Origin: Candidatus Didemnitutus sp.
Lineage (GTDB): Bacteria; Verrucomicrobiota; Verrucomicrobiia; Opitutales; Opitutaceae
Assembly (NCBI GenBank): GCA_019634575.1
Contig: JAHCAY010000001.1
Span: 744,001 to 808,000 of the forward strand
Direction of reading: 5' to 3'
DNA: 64,000 nt
Shown here: positions 27,013-35,739 of the stretch, one piece after another
Layout of the letters: each line of letters opens with the position of its first letter
Numbering within the stretch: position 1 is the stretch's first letter
Notes under the pieces: model-generated
Seen by the model: the letters and a program-made list of their open reading frames with translations, nothing else
Told to the model about the DNA's origin: nothing
Database searches by the model: none
Program-made: the position numbers and the translations under genes

Positions 27013-27963
27013 GTGCCGACCGTCTCGATCATCGTCCCTTGCTACAACGCCGCGCCGTGGCTCGCGGCCGCGCTCGAGTCTTGCCTCGCGCAAACCGGCG
27101 CGACGCTCGACCTCATCGTCGTCGACGACGGCTCGACCGACGACAGCCTCGCCGTCGCTCGGCGCTTCGAGGCGCGCGGCGTCACCGTCATCGCGCAACC
27201 CAACCGCGGCGCCTCCGCCGCGCGCAACCGCGGCCTCGAAGCCGCGCGCGGCGAGTTCATCCAGTTCCTCGACGCCGACGACCTGCTCGCGCCGGGCAAG
27301 ATCGCCGCCCAGCTCGCCCGTGCCGCCCGCGAGCCGGCCGGCACCGTCCTCACCGGGCGCTGGGGCCGCTTCACCACCGATCCCGCGCAGCCGCACTTTC
27401 ACGATGCGAATCCGCTCTTCGCCGATCTCTCGTCCGAGGATTACCTCGTCCGCTACGGTTCGCACGACTGCATGATGCATCCCGCCGCGTGGCTCGTGCC
27501 GCGCGCCATCGCCGACTCCGCCGGCCCGTGGGACGAGCGCCTCTCGCTCAACGACGACGGCGAATACTTCGCCCGCATCGTCACCGCCGCCTCGCGCATC
27601 GCCTACTGTCCCGACGCCGTTTCGCTCTACCGCTCCGCGCTCCCATCGAGCCTCAGTGCGCAACGCAGTCGCCGCCACCTCGAGTCCGGCCACCTCGCCG
27701 TGCAGCTCATCGTCGACGAGATGACGCTCCTCGCCGACACGCCCGCAATGCGCCGCGCCGCCGCCGACCTCGCGCAGCGCTTCGCCTACGATTACTACCC
27801 CGCCGCGCCCGATCTCGTGCGCGACGCCGAACAACTCGCCCGCAGCCTCGGCGGTGCCGCGTTTCAACCGCTCGGCGGCGGCACGTTTCAACTCCTCCGC
27901 CGCCTCATCGGCTGGAAGTTGGCGCGCCGCCTGCAAGTCGCCGCCGGCCGCTTCCGCGCCTGA
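27013..27963 (+). CDS. GT2 family glycosyltransferase
   Basis: The 316-aa product, starting at GTG 27013, has a canonical GT2 N-terminus: TVSIIVPCYNAAPWLAAAL, LIVVDDGSTDDSL, NRGASAARNRGLEAA and the DxD site IQFLDADDLLAPGK. A C-terminal region with WDERLSLNDDGEYFARIV supplies the catalytic ED-like acid. It is probably a cytosolic inverting enzyme. It lies five bases after wecB. Confidence 0.93.
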   Translation: MPTVSIIVPCYNAAPWLAAALESCLAQTGATLDLIVVDDGSTDDSLAVARRFEARGVTVIAQPNRGASAARNRGLEAARGEFIQFLDADDLLAPGKIAAQLARAAREPAGTVLTGRWGRFTTDPAQPHFHDANPLFADLSSEDYLVRYGSHDCMMHPAAWLVPRAIADSAGPWDERLSLNDDGEYFARIVTAASRIAYCPDAVSLYRSALPSSLSAQRSRRHLESGHLAVQLIVDEMTLLADTPAMRRAAADLAQRFAYDYYPAAPDLVRDAEQLARSLGGAAFQPLGGGTFQLLRRLIGWKLARRLQVAAGRFRA

Positions 27964-27964
27964 C

Positions 27965-29224
27965 ATGAGCGTCCGCATTTTTCATCCGATGGTCGCGCCG
28001 TTCGTGCAACAAGCCGCGCGCGCGCTCCACGAAGCCGGCCAGCTCGATTCCTACATCACGAGCATTCGCTACGACGCCTCCAGCGCCGCGCAGCGCGCCG
28101 CCTTCGCCGCCGGGCGCCTCGTCGGCCTCGATCTCGAACGCGAATTCCGCCGCCGCACCGTCTCCGCCGTGCCGCTCGAAAAAGTCGTCTCGCGCCCGTG
28201 GGGCGAACTGCTGCGCGTCGCCACCGCCCGCGCCGACCGCGATGGCCGCCTCACCGATTTTGTCTGGGAGCGCGCCGAGCACGCCTTCGACGCTGCCGTC
28301 GCGCGCGGCCTCCATCCCGGGCTCACCGGCGTCTACGCCTTCGAATACAGTTCGCTCGCCACGATCACGCGCGCCAACGCCCTCGGCATCCGCGTCGCCT
28401 ACGACATGCCCGCGCCCGAGCCGCGTTTCGTGCAAGCGCTGCTCGACCGGGAAGCGGCGAAATTCCCCGAGCTCATCACGCCGTGGCACCAATGGACCGC
28501 CGATCGCGAGGAAGGTCGCATCGCGCGCCGCCACGCCGAATTCACACGCTCCAATCTCGTCGTCGCCGCGTCGCAGTTCACGCGCAACAGCTTCGCGCCC
28601 GCCGGCCTCGACGTGTCTAAAGTCCGCGTCGTCCCCTACGGCGCGCCACCGGTCGTCGACCGCGAACTCGCCCTCAGTGGCGGCACGCGCAACGGCCCGC
28701 TCGAGCTCGTCTGGGCCGGCACATTTTCCGTCCGCAAAGGCGCGCACTACCTCCTCGACGCTTGGCGCACGCACGGCCTCGGCCGCCACGCCCGCCTGCG
28801 CGTCTACGGCTCCGTCCCGCTGCCCGACCGTCTTGTGCAACCTGTGCCTGAGGGCATCGAATTCGCCGGCGCGGTGCCGCACAGCGAACTCATGGCCGCG
28901 CTGCACCGCGCGGACGCGCTGATCTTCCCGACGCTGTGCGATGGCTTCGGCATGGTCGTCACCGAAGCGTGGTCGCGCGGCGTGCCCGTCATCACGACGA
29001 CTTCCGCCGGCGCCGCCGACCTGCTGCGCGCCAATGAAAACGGCCTGCTGATTCCCGCCGCCGACTCCGCCGCCATCGCCGGCAGCGTCGATTGGTGCCT
29101 CGCCCACCGCGCCGAGCTGCGCGCCATGCGCGAACCCGCGCTGCGCACCGCCGCCGGCTGGCAATGGTCCGACTACCGCGCGCGCCTCGCCGCCGTCCTG
29201 CGCGAAGGAGGACTGTTCGGATGA
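27965..29224 (+). CDS. GT4 family glycosyltransferase
   Basis: The 419-aa GT-B protein begins MSVRIFHPMVAPFVQQAARALHEAG. It has LVWAGTFSVRKGAHYLLDAW at the start of the C-terminal domain, and ADALIFPTLCDGFGMVVTEAWSRGVPVITT as the EX7E donor site, then SAGAADLL. It is complete. The next gene overlaps it by four bases and resembles only the N-terminal half of such an enzyme. Confidence 0.92.
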   Translation: MSVRIFHPMVAPFVQQAARALHEAGQLDSYITSIRYDASSAAQRAAFAAGRLVGLDLEREFRRRTVSAVPLEKVVSRPWGELLRVATARADRDGRLTDFVWERAEHAFDAAVARGLHPGLTGVYAFEYSSLATITRANALGIRVAYDMPAPEPRFVQALLDREAAKFPELITPWHQWTADREEGRIARRHAEFTRSNLVVAASQFTRNSFAPAGLDVSKVRVVPYGAPPVVDRELALSGGTRNGPLELVWAGTFSVRKGAHYLLDAWRTHGLGRHARLRVYGSVPLPDRLVQPVPEGIEFAGAVPHSELMAALHRADALIFPTLCDGFGMVVTEAWSRGVPVITTTSAGAADLLRANENGLLIPAADSAAIAGSVDWCLAHRAELRAMREPALRTAAGWQWSDYRARLAAVLREGGLFG

Positions 29225-29877
29225 GTGATGCCCCCAAGTTGATCTGCCTCGTCACGTCGGCGCCGCTCGCCGACGCCCTGCGCGTCGCGCAGCAGGCGGA
29301 CGCGCTGCAAGCCGCCGGCTATCGCGTGCACGTCGTGCACGGCCAGGGCGCGAGCGCGCCGGGCAGCGACGCAATGTGGGACCGCACGGCCGTTGCCGCT
29401 CCGGCCGGCTTAGGAGGCTTCCGCCGCAGTCTTGCCCGCCGGCTGCTGCCGCTCGCTCCATTCGCCACCTTCGAGACCGCGTTCCGTGTCCACGGCGACG
29501 AGGCCGCATCACTCTCCGCCGCCGCGACCGCAGTCGACGCGCACTACTACATCGGCCACCGCGTCGCCGGCATCGCCGCCGCCGCCACGGCGGCCGACCG
29601 CACGCACGCGAAATTCGGCGCCGACCTCGATGCGCTCTTCGCGGACGCCTCGACCGATCCCGCGGCCGATCCCGTGCTCCGCTCCGCCGTCCGCATCATT
29701 CTTGCCACCATGCTGCCTCGCGCCGCGCACTTGACCGCCGCGACGACCGAGATCGCGGCTTCGTTCGCCGCACGCTACGGCGTCCAGGCGGAAATCGCCG
29801 CCGATCTCGCGCCGCCCGAGGCCGCCGACCGCACCACCTTGCTTCGTCTCGTGAAAAAAGCCGCCGGACGCCCATGA
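29221..29877 (+). CDS. Short GT4-like protein with only the N-terminal domain
   Basis: The 218-aa product opens like a GT-B donor or acceptor domain (KLICLVTSAPLADALRVAQQADALQAAGYRVHVVHG). It continues through a second Rossmann segment (DAHYYIGHRVAGIAAAA) and ATTEIAASFAARYG. It then stops where the C-terminal sugar-nucleotide domain should begin. No frameshifted remainder is seen before the next gene, which starts by ATGA overlap. It may be a shortened, specialised partner of a neighbouring transferase, or a decaying gene. Confidence 0.6.
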   Translation: MSDAPKLICLVTSAPLADALRVAQQADALQAAGYRVHVVHGQGASAPGSDAMWDRTAVAAPAGLGGFRRSLARRLLPLAPFATFETAFRVHGDEAASLSAAATAVDAHYYIGHRVAGIAAAATAADRTHAKFGADLDALFADASTDPAADPVLRSAVRIILATMLPRAAHLTAATTEIAASFAARYGVQAEIAADLAPPEAADRTTLLRLVKKAAGRP

Positions 29878-30671
29878 GCACAATTGCCGATTCCTTCGCC
29901 TTGCGGCTCGGCCGCGCGCTCCTTTCCGTGCGCCCCGCGCCGCTCGCCGTCGCCATCAAGCGCCTGCTCTTCCTCCGCCGCCGTGTCATCACGACACCCG
30001 CCGGCACGTTCTGGATCGACCCGGCCAGCGACGCCGGCCAGCGCGTCGCCACCCACGGCCACTACGACGTCGCCACCGAAAGTCTCCTCGCCCGTTTCCT
30101 CCGGCCCGGCGACACGTTCGTCGACGTCGGAGCGAACGAAGGTTTCATCTGCGTGCCCGCCGCTCGCCTCACCGGCCCAACCGGCCGCGTTGTCGCCGTC
30201 GAACCTCAACTCCGTCTGCAACCGGTGCTACAGCGCAATTTCGCGCTCAACACCGTTCGCGTCGAAACGCATGCGGTCGCGATTTCCGACCACGCCGGCA
30301 CTGCCGAACTTCAGCTCGCGCCGGACATGAACAACAGCTCGACCGGCTTCGTCACCGCGACGCGCTACCCGCTGAAAAAGCAGTCGATCGAGATTCTGAC
30401 GCTTTCCGCCTTCCTCGCCCGCTTGGCCATCGACAGCCCCTTCGTCCTCAAAATGGACATCGAGAGCTGGGAGCACGAAGCGATCCTCGGCAGTCCGGAA
30501 ATCTTCCGCGAGCAACGCGTCCGCGCGCTCTTCCTCGAGCTGCACCCGAACCTTCTGCAACAACGCGGCCTCGATCCCGCCGCCATCCCGAATTTCCTGA
30601 CTTCGTGCGGCTACTCGCACGCGCCCGACACGCGCGGCCTGGTCTGGATTCCCGCCGCCGCCACTCCATGA
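29874..30671 (+). CDS. FkbM family methyltransferase
   Basis: The 265-aa product has FkbM-type motifs: LRPGDTFVDVGANEGFICVPAARL as motif I, VVAVEPQLRL, VAISDHAGTAEL and PFVLKMDIESWEHEAILG. It probably O-methylates a sugar hydroxyl in the glycan. The N-terminal 60 residues are basic and may bind membrane or partner. It overlaps both neighbours by four bases. Confidence 0.92.
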   Translation: MSTIADSFALRLGRALLSVRPAPLAVAIKRLLFLRRRVITTPAGTFWIDPASDAGQRVATHGHYDVATESLLARFLRPGDTFVDVGANEGFICVPAARLTGPTGRVVAVEPQLRLQPVLQRNFALNTVRVETHAVAISDHAGTAELQLAPDMNNSSTGFVTATRYPLKKQSIEILTLSAFLARLAIDSPFVLKMDIESWEHEAILGSPEIFREQRVRALFLELHPNLLQQRGLDPAAIPNFLTSCGYSHAPDTRGLVWIPAAATP

Positions 30672-31696
30672 GGATTCTCTTCACCTGCGACCCGATGATT
30701 CCCGTGCCGCCGCTCGGCTACGGCGGCATCGAGCGCATTGTCGACGCCCTCATCCGCCGCTACGCCGCCGACGGGCATGCGACCGGGCTGCTCGCCCATC
30801 GCGACTCCACCGCGCCGGCGGAGAAACTCTTCACATGGCCCGATCAACGCATCGCCGGCGCACTGCCGACGCTGCGCAACGCCCTCGCTCTGCGTCGGGC
30901 TGTGCGCGAGTTCCGCCCCGATGTCGTGCACAGCTTCTCGCGTCTCGGTTACCTGCTGCCGACGCTCGCGACACGGCAGCCGGTCGTGATGTCCTACCAG
31001 CGCCACACCGGCGGCCGTCAGCTCGCACTCGTCGCCCGCCTCGGCGGCCGCACGCTGCGCTTCACCGGCTGCAGCGATTTCATCTGCGGCATGGGCCGGC
31101 CGCAGGGTGGCGATTGGACGGCGATCCCGAATTTCGTCGAGTTGGAGAAATTCACCTTCGTGCCGCATGTGCCCGCCGATGCGCCGCTGGTGTTTCTCAG
31201 TCGCGTCGACGACATCAAGGGCCCCGACCTCGCCATCGCCATCGCGCGCCGTGCCGGTCTGCGCCTGCTCATCGCGGGCAATCACGCGACGTCCGGTCCG
31301 CAGGCCGATTTCTTCCGCCGCGAAGTCGAGCCGCACCTCGGCCGCGACGGTGTCGAGTGGATCGGCGAAGTCGACGACGTCCGCAAAAACGACCTGCTCG
31401 GCCGCGCCGCCGCGATGATCGTGCCCATTCGCTGGAACGAGCCGTTCGGCATCGTTTTCCCCGAGGCGCTCGCCTGCGGCACGCCCGTGATCACCTGCGC
31501 GCGCGGCGCCTTGCCCGAGATCGTGGAGGATGGCCGCACGGGATTCTTCATCACGGGCGTGGATGACGGTGTCGCCGCCGTCGGCCGTCTCGGCGACCTC
31601 GACCGCGCCGCGTGCCGCCGCGACGTCGAGCGCCGTTTCAGCCTCGCCACCGTCGCGCCGCGCTATCTGGAAGTCTACCGCTCCCTCGTGCACTGA
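30668..31696 (+). CDS. GT4 family glycosyltransferase
   Basis: The 342-aa product starts MRILFTCDPMIPVPPLGYGGIERIV, the PLGYGGIE loop being typical of GT4 enzymes. The C-terminal domain has FLSRVDDIKGPDLAIAIARRA and MIVPIRWNEPFGIVFPEALACGTPVI, with EX7E-type acids, then GALPEIVEDG. It is complete and near the family minimum in length. Confidence 0.93.
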   Translation: MRILFTCDPMIPVPPLGYGGIERIVDALIRRYAADGHATGLLAHRDSTAPAEKLFTWPDQRIAGALPTLRNALALRRAVREFRPDVVHSFSRLGYLLPTLATRQPVVMSYQRHTGGRQLALVARLGGRTLRFTGCSDFICGMGRPQGGDWTAIPNFVELEKFTFVPHVPADAPLVFLSRVDDIKGPDLAIAIARRAGLRLLIAGNHATSGPQADFFRREVEPHLGRDGVEWIGEVDDVRKNDLLGRAAAMIVPIRWNEPFGIVFPEALACGTPVITCARGALPEIVEDGRTGFFITGVDDGVAAVGRLGDLDRAACRRDVERRFSLATVAPRYLEVYRSLVH

Positions 31697-33051
31697 TGCC
31701 GCGCCTGCTCATCGTCTCCGCCCACTTCCCGCCGGTGAACGCCCCGGACATGCAGCGCGTGCGCATGAGCCTGCCGCACTTCGTCGACGCGGGCTGGGAA
31801 GTCGTCGTGCTCACGGTCGACGACCGCGAGCCCATGGCGCCGCTCGAGCCCGCCCTGCTCGCCACCTTGCCCAAGCCCATCCACATCGTCCGCGCGCCGA
31901 TCTTCTCGCGCCGCTGGACCCGCTTCGTCGGCATCAACAACCTCGGCCTGCGCTCGCTGCCGTTTCTCTACGAGGCCGGCACCCGTCTGCTCACCGAGCA
32001 GAAGTTCGACCTCGTCTATTTTTCCACCACGCAATTCGTCCTCTGTCCGCTCGGACGCCTCTGGCAACGCGAGTTCGGCGTGCCCTACGTGATCGACCTG
32101 CAGGACCCGTGGTTGAACGAATACTACAGCCAGCCCGGCGCGCCGAAGCCGCCCGGCGGCTGGAAATACCTCTTCACCTACGCTTCCGCCAAGCTGCTCG
32201 AAGGCTGGACGCTCCGGAACTGTGCGCACGTGATCAGCGTCTCCTCCGCCTACATCGAGGTGCTGCGGCGGCGCTATGCGTGGTTCGACGCCCACCACGC
32301 GAGCGTCGTGACCTTCGGCGCGCCGGACGCGGATTTCGCGCTCGTGCACGAGCGTTTGCCCCGGGTGCCCCGCATCCTGCCCGACACGCCCGAGCTGAAG
32401 ATCGCCTACGCCGGCCGCCTCGGTCCCGACATGCTTCCGGCGCTCGATGCGCTCTTCGCCGGCATCGCGCGCACGCGGCTCGCCGATCGCCGGGTCGGCC
32501 TTTACTTCTACGGCACCTCTTACGCCCAGGCGGGCACCGGCGTGGCAACCTCTACCGCGCTCGCGGCCAAGCACGGCATCAGCGCGCAAATCCACGAGCG
32601 GCCCGCGCGCATCGGCTACCTCGACGCGCTCCAACTTCTCCTTGAAGCCGACATCGCGCTCCTCCTCGGCTCCGAAGACCGCGCCTACTCGCCCTCGAAG
32701 GTTTACCCCACGCTGCTTTCCGGCACGCCCGCCCTCGCCATCGCCCCGCGCGACAGCGTGCTCGAAGCGAAGATCCACGAGCTCGGCGGCGCCGCGCTCG
32801 CTCCCTTCGACCCGGCGCAACCCACCGCCGCCGCCGATCTCATCGCCGAAACCATCGCGCGACTCGCGGAGCAGCGCGCCGCCGCATTGCCGCCACTCGA
32901 CCGCGCGCGCCTCGAGGCGGAATACACCGCCGCCGCCGTCTCCATCCGCCAGCTGCGGATTTTCAATCGCGTGCTCCGCGACTCCTTGCCGCCCGAAGAC
33001 GACTTCGACATCGACGACTACCTGTCGAATCCCATTGGAGGCACCCGGTGA
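31696..33051 (+). CDS. GT-B glycosyltransferase, paralogue A of a duplicated pair
   Basis: The 451-aa product begins with LLIVSAHFPPVNAPDMQRVR. It shares long identical stretches with the gene at 34408: HFPPVNAPD, QRVRMSLP, VGINNLGLR, VDLYF/VFFTTQ-like text, DLQDPW and PGAPKPPGGWKY. The C-terminal domain has RIGYLDALQLLLEADIALLLGSEDRAYSPSKVYPTLLSGTPALAI. An acidic tail (PPEDDFDIDDYL) is unique to this copy. These genes are typical of clusters making long methylated glycans. The donor is unknown. Confidence 0.85.
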   Translation: MPRLLIVSAHFPPVNAPDMQRVRMSLPHFVDAGWEVVVLTVDDREPMAPLEPALLATLPKPIHIVRAPIFSRRWTRFVGINNLGLRSLPFLYEAGTRLLTEQKFDLVYFSTTQFVLCPLGRLWQREFGVPYVIDLQDPWLNEYYSQPGAPKPPGGWKYLFTYASAKLLEGWTLRNCAHVISVSSAYIEVLRRRYAWFDAHHASVVTFGAPDADFALVHERLPRVPRILPDTPELKIAYAGRLGPDMLPALDALFAGIARTRLADRRVGLYFYGTSYAQAGTGVATSTALAAKHGISAQIHERPARIGYLDALQLLLEADIALLLGSEDRAYSPSKVYPTLLSGTPALAIAPRDSVLEAKIHELGGAALAPFDPAQPTAAADLIAETIARLAEQRAAALPPLDRARLEAEYTAAAVSIRQLRIFNRVLRDSLPPEDDFDIDDYLSNPIGGTR

Positions 33052-33782
33052 AGGAATTCGCGCGCCTCCAGCTCGGTCGCCTGCTGCGCCGCCTCCTCGC
33101 CGCCAATAGCCGGGTCCTCCCGTCCGATTCCGCTCCGCTGCTCGTGCTCGCCCCGCACGCGGACGACGAGACGCTCGGCTGCGGCGCGTTGCTCGCTTCG
33201 CGTGCCGCGCGCGGCACGCCCACGCACGTCGTGTTCGTTTCCGACAGCGCCAGCGCCGACTGGGCGCCCGGCCAAACCCGCCCCGCGCGGGCCGCGCACC
33301 GCCGCGCCGAAGCTCTGGCTGCGCTCGGCTTCCTGGGCTTGCCGCCGGCATGCGCCGATTTCCTCGACGCTCCCGACGGCGACCTCGACCGCCTCGAAGC
33401 CGACGTGCGCACGCGCGTGCTCGGCGCGCTCGCCGAAGTCCTCCGACGCCACCGCCCCGCGCGCGTGCTCGTTCCCTTCCTCGGCGGCGGCAGCACGGAG
33501 CACGACGCGGTCTTCTGGCTCGCCCGCGAGGCCTGCGTGCTCGCCGGCATGAGCCTGCAGATTTGGGAATACCCCGTGTGGGCGTGGTGGAATCCCCTTC
33601 GTCTGCGCAGCCAACTTCTGCGACGCGGCGAAAACTACCGCCTCGCCACCGCACCCTGGCTCGACGCGAAACGCCGCGCCTGGCAGGCGCACGCGTCGCA
33701 AGCCGCCGCCTTGCCCGCCGCGCTCGTCGCCGCCGCGCTCGCCGAGCACGAATTCTACTTCAATCGCACCCACCTCCCATGA
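33048..33782 (+). CDS. PIG-L family (LmbE-like) deacetylase
   Basis: The 244-aa product, starting at GTG 33048, has the zinc-binding motif VLAPHADDETLGCGALLA near residues 33-50, and the downstream STEHDAVFWLAREA that supplies the third ligand. PIG-L enzymes remove N-acetyl from GlcNAc-type residues on small or lipid-linked glycans. In this setting it would expose an amine on the polysaccharide or a precursor. It lies between the two duplicated glycosyltransferases with the methyltransferase that follows. Confidence 0.92.
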   Translation: MKEFARLQLGRLLRRLLAANSRVLPSDSAPLLVLAPHADDETLGCGALLASRAARGTPTHVVFVSDSASADWAPGQTRPARAAHRRAEALAALGFLGLPPACADFLDAPDGDLDRLEADVRTRVLGALAEVLRRHRPARVLVPFLGGGSTEHDAVFWLAREACVLAGMSLQIWEYPVWAWWNPLRLRSQLLRRGENYRLATAPWLDAKRRAWQAHASQAAALPAALVAAALAEHEFYFNRTHLP

Positions 33783-34411
33783 CATCCCTCGCCCGCCTGA
33801 AAGACCGTCTCCTGCAACGCCTCGTCCGCGACCCCGCCGGCTTCGGTCGCCCCATCGCGAAGGACGCGCTCGATCGCGAATACAGTTCGGGCAACTGGGA
33901 TCACTTCTTCGGCTGGGACGAACTGCCGCGCAACCTCGTGCTCGCCGGCGCGATCAATCATCACTTCCCCTCGACGCCGCGCGTGCTCGACCTCGGCTGC
34001 GGCAGCGGCCGGCTCGCGACCGTGTTTCGCCACTATCCGTTCGCACGCTTTCTCGGCGTCGATCTCTCGACCGAAGCCGTCGCCCGCGCGCGGGCGCTCA
34101 ACCTCGCCCGCATGGAATTCATCGAGGGCAACTACGAGACGTGGCGGCCCGATGGCGAGTTCGACGCCATCTCGTTCAACGAATGCATCGGCTACGCGCA
34201 CGACCCCGCGGCCACGCTCGAGGCGTTCGCGCGGCACCTCGCCCCCGGCGGCCTGTTCTTCCTCTCCCATTTCCGCTTCGGCGCCTACGCCGCCCAATGG
34301 CGCCGCATGGCCACCGTCTGCGAGACCATCCACGCCACCGCCGTCATGAGCGCCGACGGCAAGCAGATCTGGGACGTCCGCGTGCTGCGTCCGCGCCCCG
34401 CTCGTTCGTGA
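33779..34411 (+). CDS. Class I SAM-dependent methyltransferase
   Basis: The 210-aa product has a clear motif I RVLDLGCGSGRLATVF, motif II-like FLGVDLSTEAVARARAL, and FDAISFNECIGYAHDPAATLEAFARHLAPGGLFFLSHF. It may act on an O or N position of the glycan. The freed amine from the PIG-L step next door would be a possible acceptor, but this is inference. It is coupled by ATGA overlaps at both ends. Confidence 0.88.
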   Translation: MTSLARLKDRLLQRLVRDPAGFGRPIAKDALDREYSSGNWDHFFGWDELPRNLVLAGAINHHFPSTPRVLDLGCGSGRLATVFRHYPFARFLGVDLSTEAVARARALNLARMEFIEGNYETWRPDGEFDAISFNECIGYAHDPAATLEAFARHLAPGGLFFLSHFRFGAYAAQWRRMATVCETIHATAVMSADGKQIWDVRVLRPRPARS

Positions 34412-35739
34412 AACGCGTCCTCATCGTCAGCCCGCATTTTCCGCCGGTGAACGCACCGGATTGCCAGCGCGTGCGCATGAGCCTGCCCTACTATCGCGCC
34501 CACGGCTGGGAACCCGTCGTGCTCGCCGTCAACCCACGCCACCGCGCCGACTGGCACGACGACTCGCTGCTGCCCAGCCTGCCGACCGATGTGCGCGTGC
34601 ATTACTGCGACGCCTTCGCGCGCGAGGTGACGCGCTGGGTCGGCATCAACAACCTCGGCCTCCGCTGCGTCGCCCAACTGAATCGCGCCGCCATCCCGTT
34701 GCTCGAACGCGAGCGCTTCGACCTGGTTTTCTTCACGACCACGCAATACCTCGTCACGCCGCTCGGCCGGCTCTGGCACCGCCGCTACGGCGTGCCCTAC
34801 GTCGTCGACCTGCAGGATCCCTGGCGCAGCGACTACTACGACCGCCCGGGCGCGCCGCGTCCGCCCGGCGGTTGGAAATACCAGTTCGCCCGCTTCACCG
34901 CCTGGCTCTTCGAAGAGCGCACCTTCTACGACGCGGCCGGCCTGATGAGCGTCTCGCCCCACTACTTCAGCGAACTGCGCCGCCGCTACACTCGCAAGGC
35001 GCTGCCGCCGCACGCCGTGATTCCGTTCGGCGCGCCGCAAGCCGATTTCGACTACCTCCGCGCCGCGCCGCCTGCGCCGCTCTCCATCGAGTTGCCCGCC
35101 GACAAGTTCAACTGGGTCGTCACCGGCAGCCTCGGGCCATCGTTCAGCCATTCGCTGCGCGTGTTGTTTTCCGGGCTGCGCCTGCTGCGTCAAAGCGCAC
35201 CCGAACTGGCCGCGAAAATCCGACTGCACCTCATCGGCACCTCCTACGCCGACCCGAGCCGCGCGACACGATCGGCCCAACATCTCGCCGAAGCCTACGA
35301 CGTCGGCGACCTCGTCGCCGAAATGCCCCAGCGCGTCGGCTACCTCGAGTCGCTGCGCCTGATGCGCGCCGCCGACGGTTTGCTGCTGCTCGGCACCGAC
35401 GACCTCGCGTATTCGCCCTCGAAGCTCTACCCGTATTACCTCGCCGAGCGCCCGATCCTCGCGCTGGCGCACGACGGCAGTCTCTTGCTCCGCCTCCTCG
35501 AACGTCTGCAATGCGCCCGCGTCGTCACGCTCATGCGCCCCGGCCATGAAATCCAGCCCGCGCACGAGGTCGCCGCGGTTTTCCGCGCCTCCGCCACCGG
35601 CGAGCGCGCGGCATTGCATTCCCCCCGCTGCGATGGTTGGTTCGCCGAAACACTGACCGCCGCCGCGCTCGCCCGCCGGCAATGCTCCCTGTTCGACGCC
35701 GCGCTCGCCCGCTCCGCCGATGCTCCCGCAAAATCCTGA
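34408..35739 (+). CDS. GT-B glycosyltransferase, paralogue B of a duplicated pair
   Basis: The 443-aa product, starting at GTG 34408, mirrors the gene at 31696 from the first residues (VLIVSPHFPPVNAPDCQRVR). It repeats VGINNLGLR, VVDLQDPW, PGAPRPPGGWKY and YLESLRLMRAADGLLLLGTDDLAYSPSKLYPYYLAERPILAL. The two copies are diverged but clearly homologous over their whole length, pointing to an old tandem duplication later split by the deacetylase and methyltransferase genes. Its end overlaps the next gene by 20 bases. Confidence 0.85.
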   Translation: MKRVLIVSPHFPPVNAPDCQRVRMSLPYYRAHGWEPVVLAVNPRHRADWHDDSLLPSLPTDVRVHYCDAFAREVTRWVGINNLGLRCVAQLNRAAIPLLERERFDLVFFTTTQYLVTPLGRLWHRRYGVPYVVDLQDPWRSDYYDRPGAPRPPGGWKYQFARFTAWLFEERTFYDAAGLMSVSPHYFSELRRRYTRKALPPHAVIPFGAPQADFDYLRAAPPAPLSIELPADKFNWVVTGSLGPSFSHSLRVLFSGLRLLRQSAPELAAKIRLHLIGTSYADPSRATRSAQHLAEAYDVGDLVAEMPQRVGYLESLRLMRAADGLLLLGTDDLAYSPSKLYPYYLAERPILALAHDGSLLLRLLERLQCARVVTLMRPGHEIQPAHEVAAVFRASATGERAALHSPRCDGWFAETLTAAALARRQCSLFDAALARSADAPAKS

